A stretch of DNA of 50,620 bases from JABCZZ01 sp964454545 (lineage in GTDB: Bacteria; Pseudomonadota; Alphaproteobacteria; Rickettsiales; JABCZZ01), in NCBI GenBank assembly GCA_964454545.1, contig CAYVTI010000014.1, forward strand, positions 1 through 50,620, in the 5' to 3' direction. A program made the translations under genes and the position numbers. Positions 49,878 to 50,620 of the stretch are shown here, in pieces (position 1 is the stretch's first letter; every line of letters begins with the position of its first letter). The notes under the pieces were generated by a model. That model did no database searches and was not told where the DNA came from. It worked only from the letters and a program-made list of their open reading frames with translations.

Positions 49878-50620
49878 TCAATCCTGCACTACATTCGTCC
49901 ACAATTCCGATTCCGGCGGTTCGGGAGAGTTTTTTGCAAATTCCGCAGCGTCGTTCACTATGGATTTTATATCGTTTTCGATAATCCTGAGCTTGTTTTC
50001 ATCGGCGACATTACCCTTGAGTATCCTCGCTTTCAGGCGCTCGATGGGATCGCGCTGCTCCTTGTACATCTCGACTTCTTCCTTGCTGCGGTACTTGGCG
50101 GGATCGGACATGGAGTGGCCGCGGTAGCGGTAGGTCTTCATCTCAAGCAGGAAAGGGCCTTTTCCGGCGCGGCAATGCGCCACCGCTTCATCCCCCGCTT
50201 CCTTGACCGCGATGACATCCATCCCGTCCACCTGCCTGCCCGGGATGCCGAACGCCTCGCCGCGGCGGTAAAGTTCAGTGGTCGCCGAACTGCGCTTAAC
50301 CGATGTTCCCATCGCATATTCGTTGTTCTCAATGACATAGACTACCGGCAAGCGCCACAGTTCCGCCATGTTGAAAGATTCATACACCTGACCCTGGTTG
50401 GCGGAGCCGTCGCCGAAATAAGTGATGCATACCCGGTCGTTGCCGCGGTACTTGTTGGCGAACGCTATGCCCGTTCCGAGCGGCACCTGCGCGCCGACGA
50501 TGCCGTGCCCGCCGTAAAAATTCTTATCCACGGAGAACATGTGCATGGAGCCGCCCTTGCCGTGTGAAAAGCCGTCAATACGCCCGGTGAGCTCGGCCAT
50601 GATGCCTTTCGGATCCATGC
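49878..50620 (-). CDS. pdhA: Pyruvate dehydrogenase E1 component, alpha subunit (5' part cut by window edge)
   Basis: The C-terminal ~246 residues of E1 alpha; the N-terminus is beyond the window. The ThDP-binding motif begins at YFGDGSANQGQVYESFNMA and ends at ENNEYAMGTSVKRSSA (GDG-NN), and the phosphoryl-loop RYRGHSMSDPAKYRSKEEV is intact. It decarboxylates pyruvate together with PdhB. The ATG at 50618 is internal, not the start. Confidence 0.96.
   Translation of the reverse strand, partial: MDPKGIMAELTGRIDGFSHGKGGSMHMFSVDKNFYGGHGIVGAQVPLGTGIAFANKYRGNDRVCITYFGDGSANQGQVYESFNMAELWRLPVVYVIENNEYAMGTSVKRSSATTELYRRGEAFGIPGRQVDGMDVIAVKEAGDEAVAHCRAGKGPFLLEMKTYRYRGHSMSDPAKYRSKEEVEMYKEQRDPIERLKARILKGNVADENKLRIIENDIKSIVNDAAEFAKNSPEPPESELWTNVVQD

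Noticed and set aside
1..50620. CRISPR array
   Set aside because: No regularly spaced direct repeats were seen anywhere in the window.

Overview
The window looks like chromosomal DNA of an alphaproteobacterium, probably a metagenome or draft assembly because it contains a 10-base run of N. Evidence: the order hemE / AT-rich gap with DnaA-box-like sites / PPSR (DUF299), which is the Caulobacter-type origin context; a pdhA-pdhB-pdhC cluster with the E2 gene last; a surE-pcm pair; a homoserine kinase of the aminoglycoside-phosphotransferase-like type; and a psd-pssA pair. Threonine, methionine/cysteine and biotin genes argue against an extremely reduced genome. No finer taxonomic placement can be supported from the sequence alone.

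Layout. (1) 1-8658 is an accessory region ending at a tRNA-Cys gene. It holds a type III restriction-modification pair (res cut by the window edge), two different tyrosine recombinases with their small DNA-binding partners, and a retron-like unit made of a structured RNA with 12-bp closing arms followed by a reverse transcriptase fused to a TOPRIM domain. (2) 8854-13202 is housekeeping: a PCMT paralogue, apt, pcm-surE, a membrane protein and thrB. (3) 13411-16583 is a small island in a tRNA-Arg(CCG) gene, bounded by a 40-bp duplication of the tRNA 3' end. It carries small genes, a deleted sulP remnant and a spermidine-synthase-like gene, but no integrase. (4) 16584-31835 is backbone: a transposase remnant, a CpaF-type ATPase with an N-terminal cyclic-nucleotide-binding-like domain, ftsH, ppx/gppA, an OmpA-like protein, an aminotransferase, bioC with an esterase, metC, a thiolase, a D-Ala-D-Ala dipeptidase, an isolated atpH, an NDUFA9-like protein and hemE. 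(5) 31836-32192 is the likely chromosomal origin. (6) 32193-42726 is backbone on the other side: PPSR, a second ppx/gppA, dksA, a lone RND adaptor, plsC, a glycosyltransferase, psd-pssA, bolA and engB. (7) 42856-44703 is a complete IS1595-type element with perfect 23-bp inverted repeats, an 8-bp target duplication and two passenger genes. (8) 45134-50620 is the pyruvate dehydrogenase cluster (pdhA cut by the window edge) with two SIMPL-domain periplasmic proteins and a membrane protein between the enzyme genes.

How the genes fit together. Phospholipid synthesis is represented by plsC, psd and pssA, carbon entry to the TCA cycle by the pdh genes, and stress and quality control by ftsH, dksA, the Ppx/GppA pair, pcm and surE. 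The left-hand region looks like a defence-carrying integrative element. The best candidate for a poorly described system is the RT-TOPRIM retron at 6603-8487: its RT carries both retron signature motifs (NAxxH and VTG), its RNA is directly upstream, and no separate effector gene is visible beside it.
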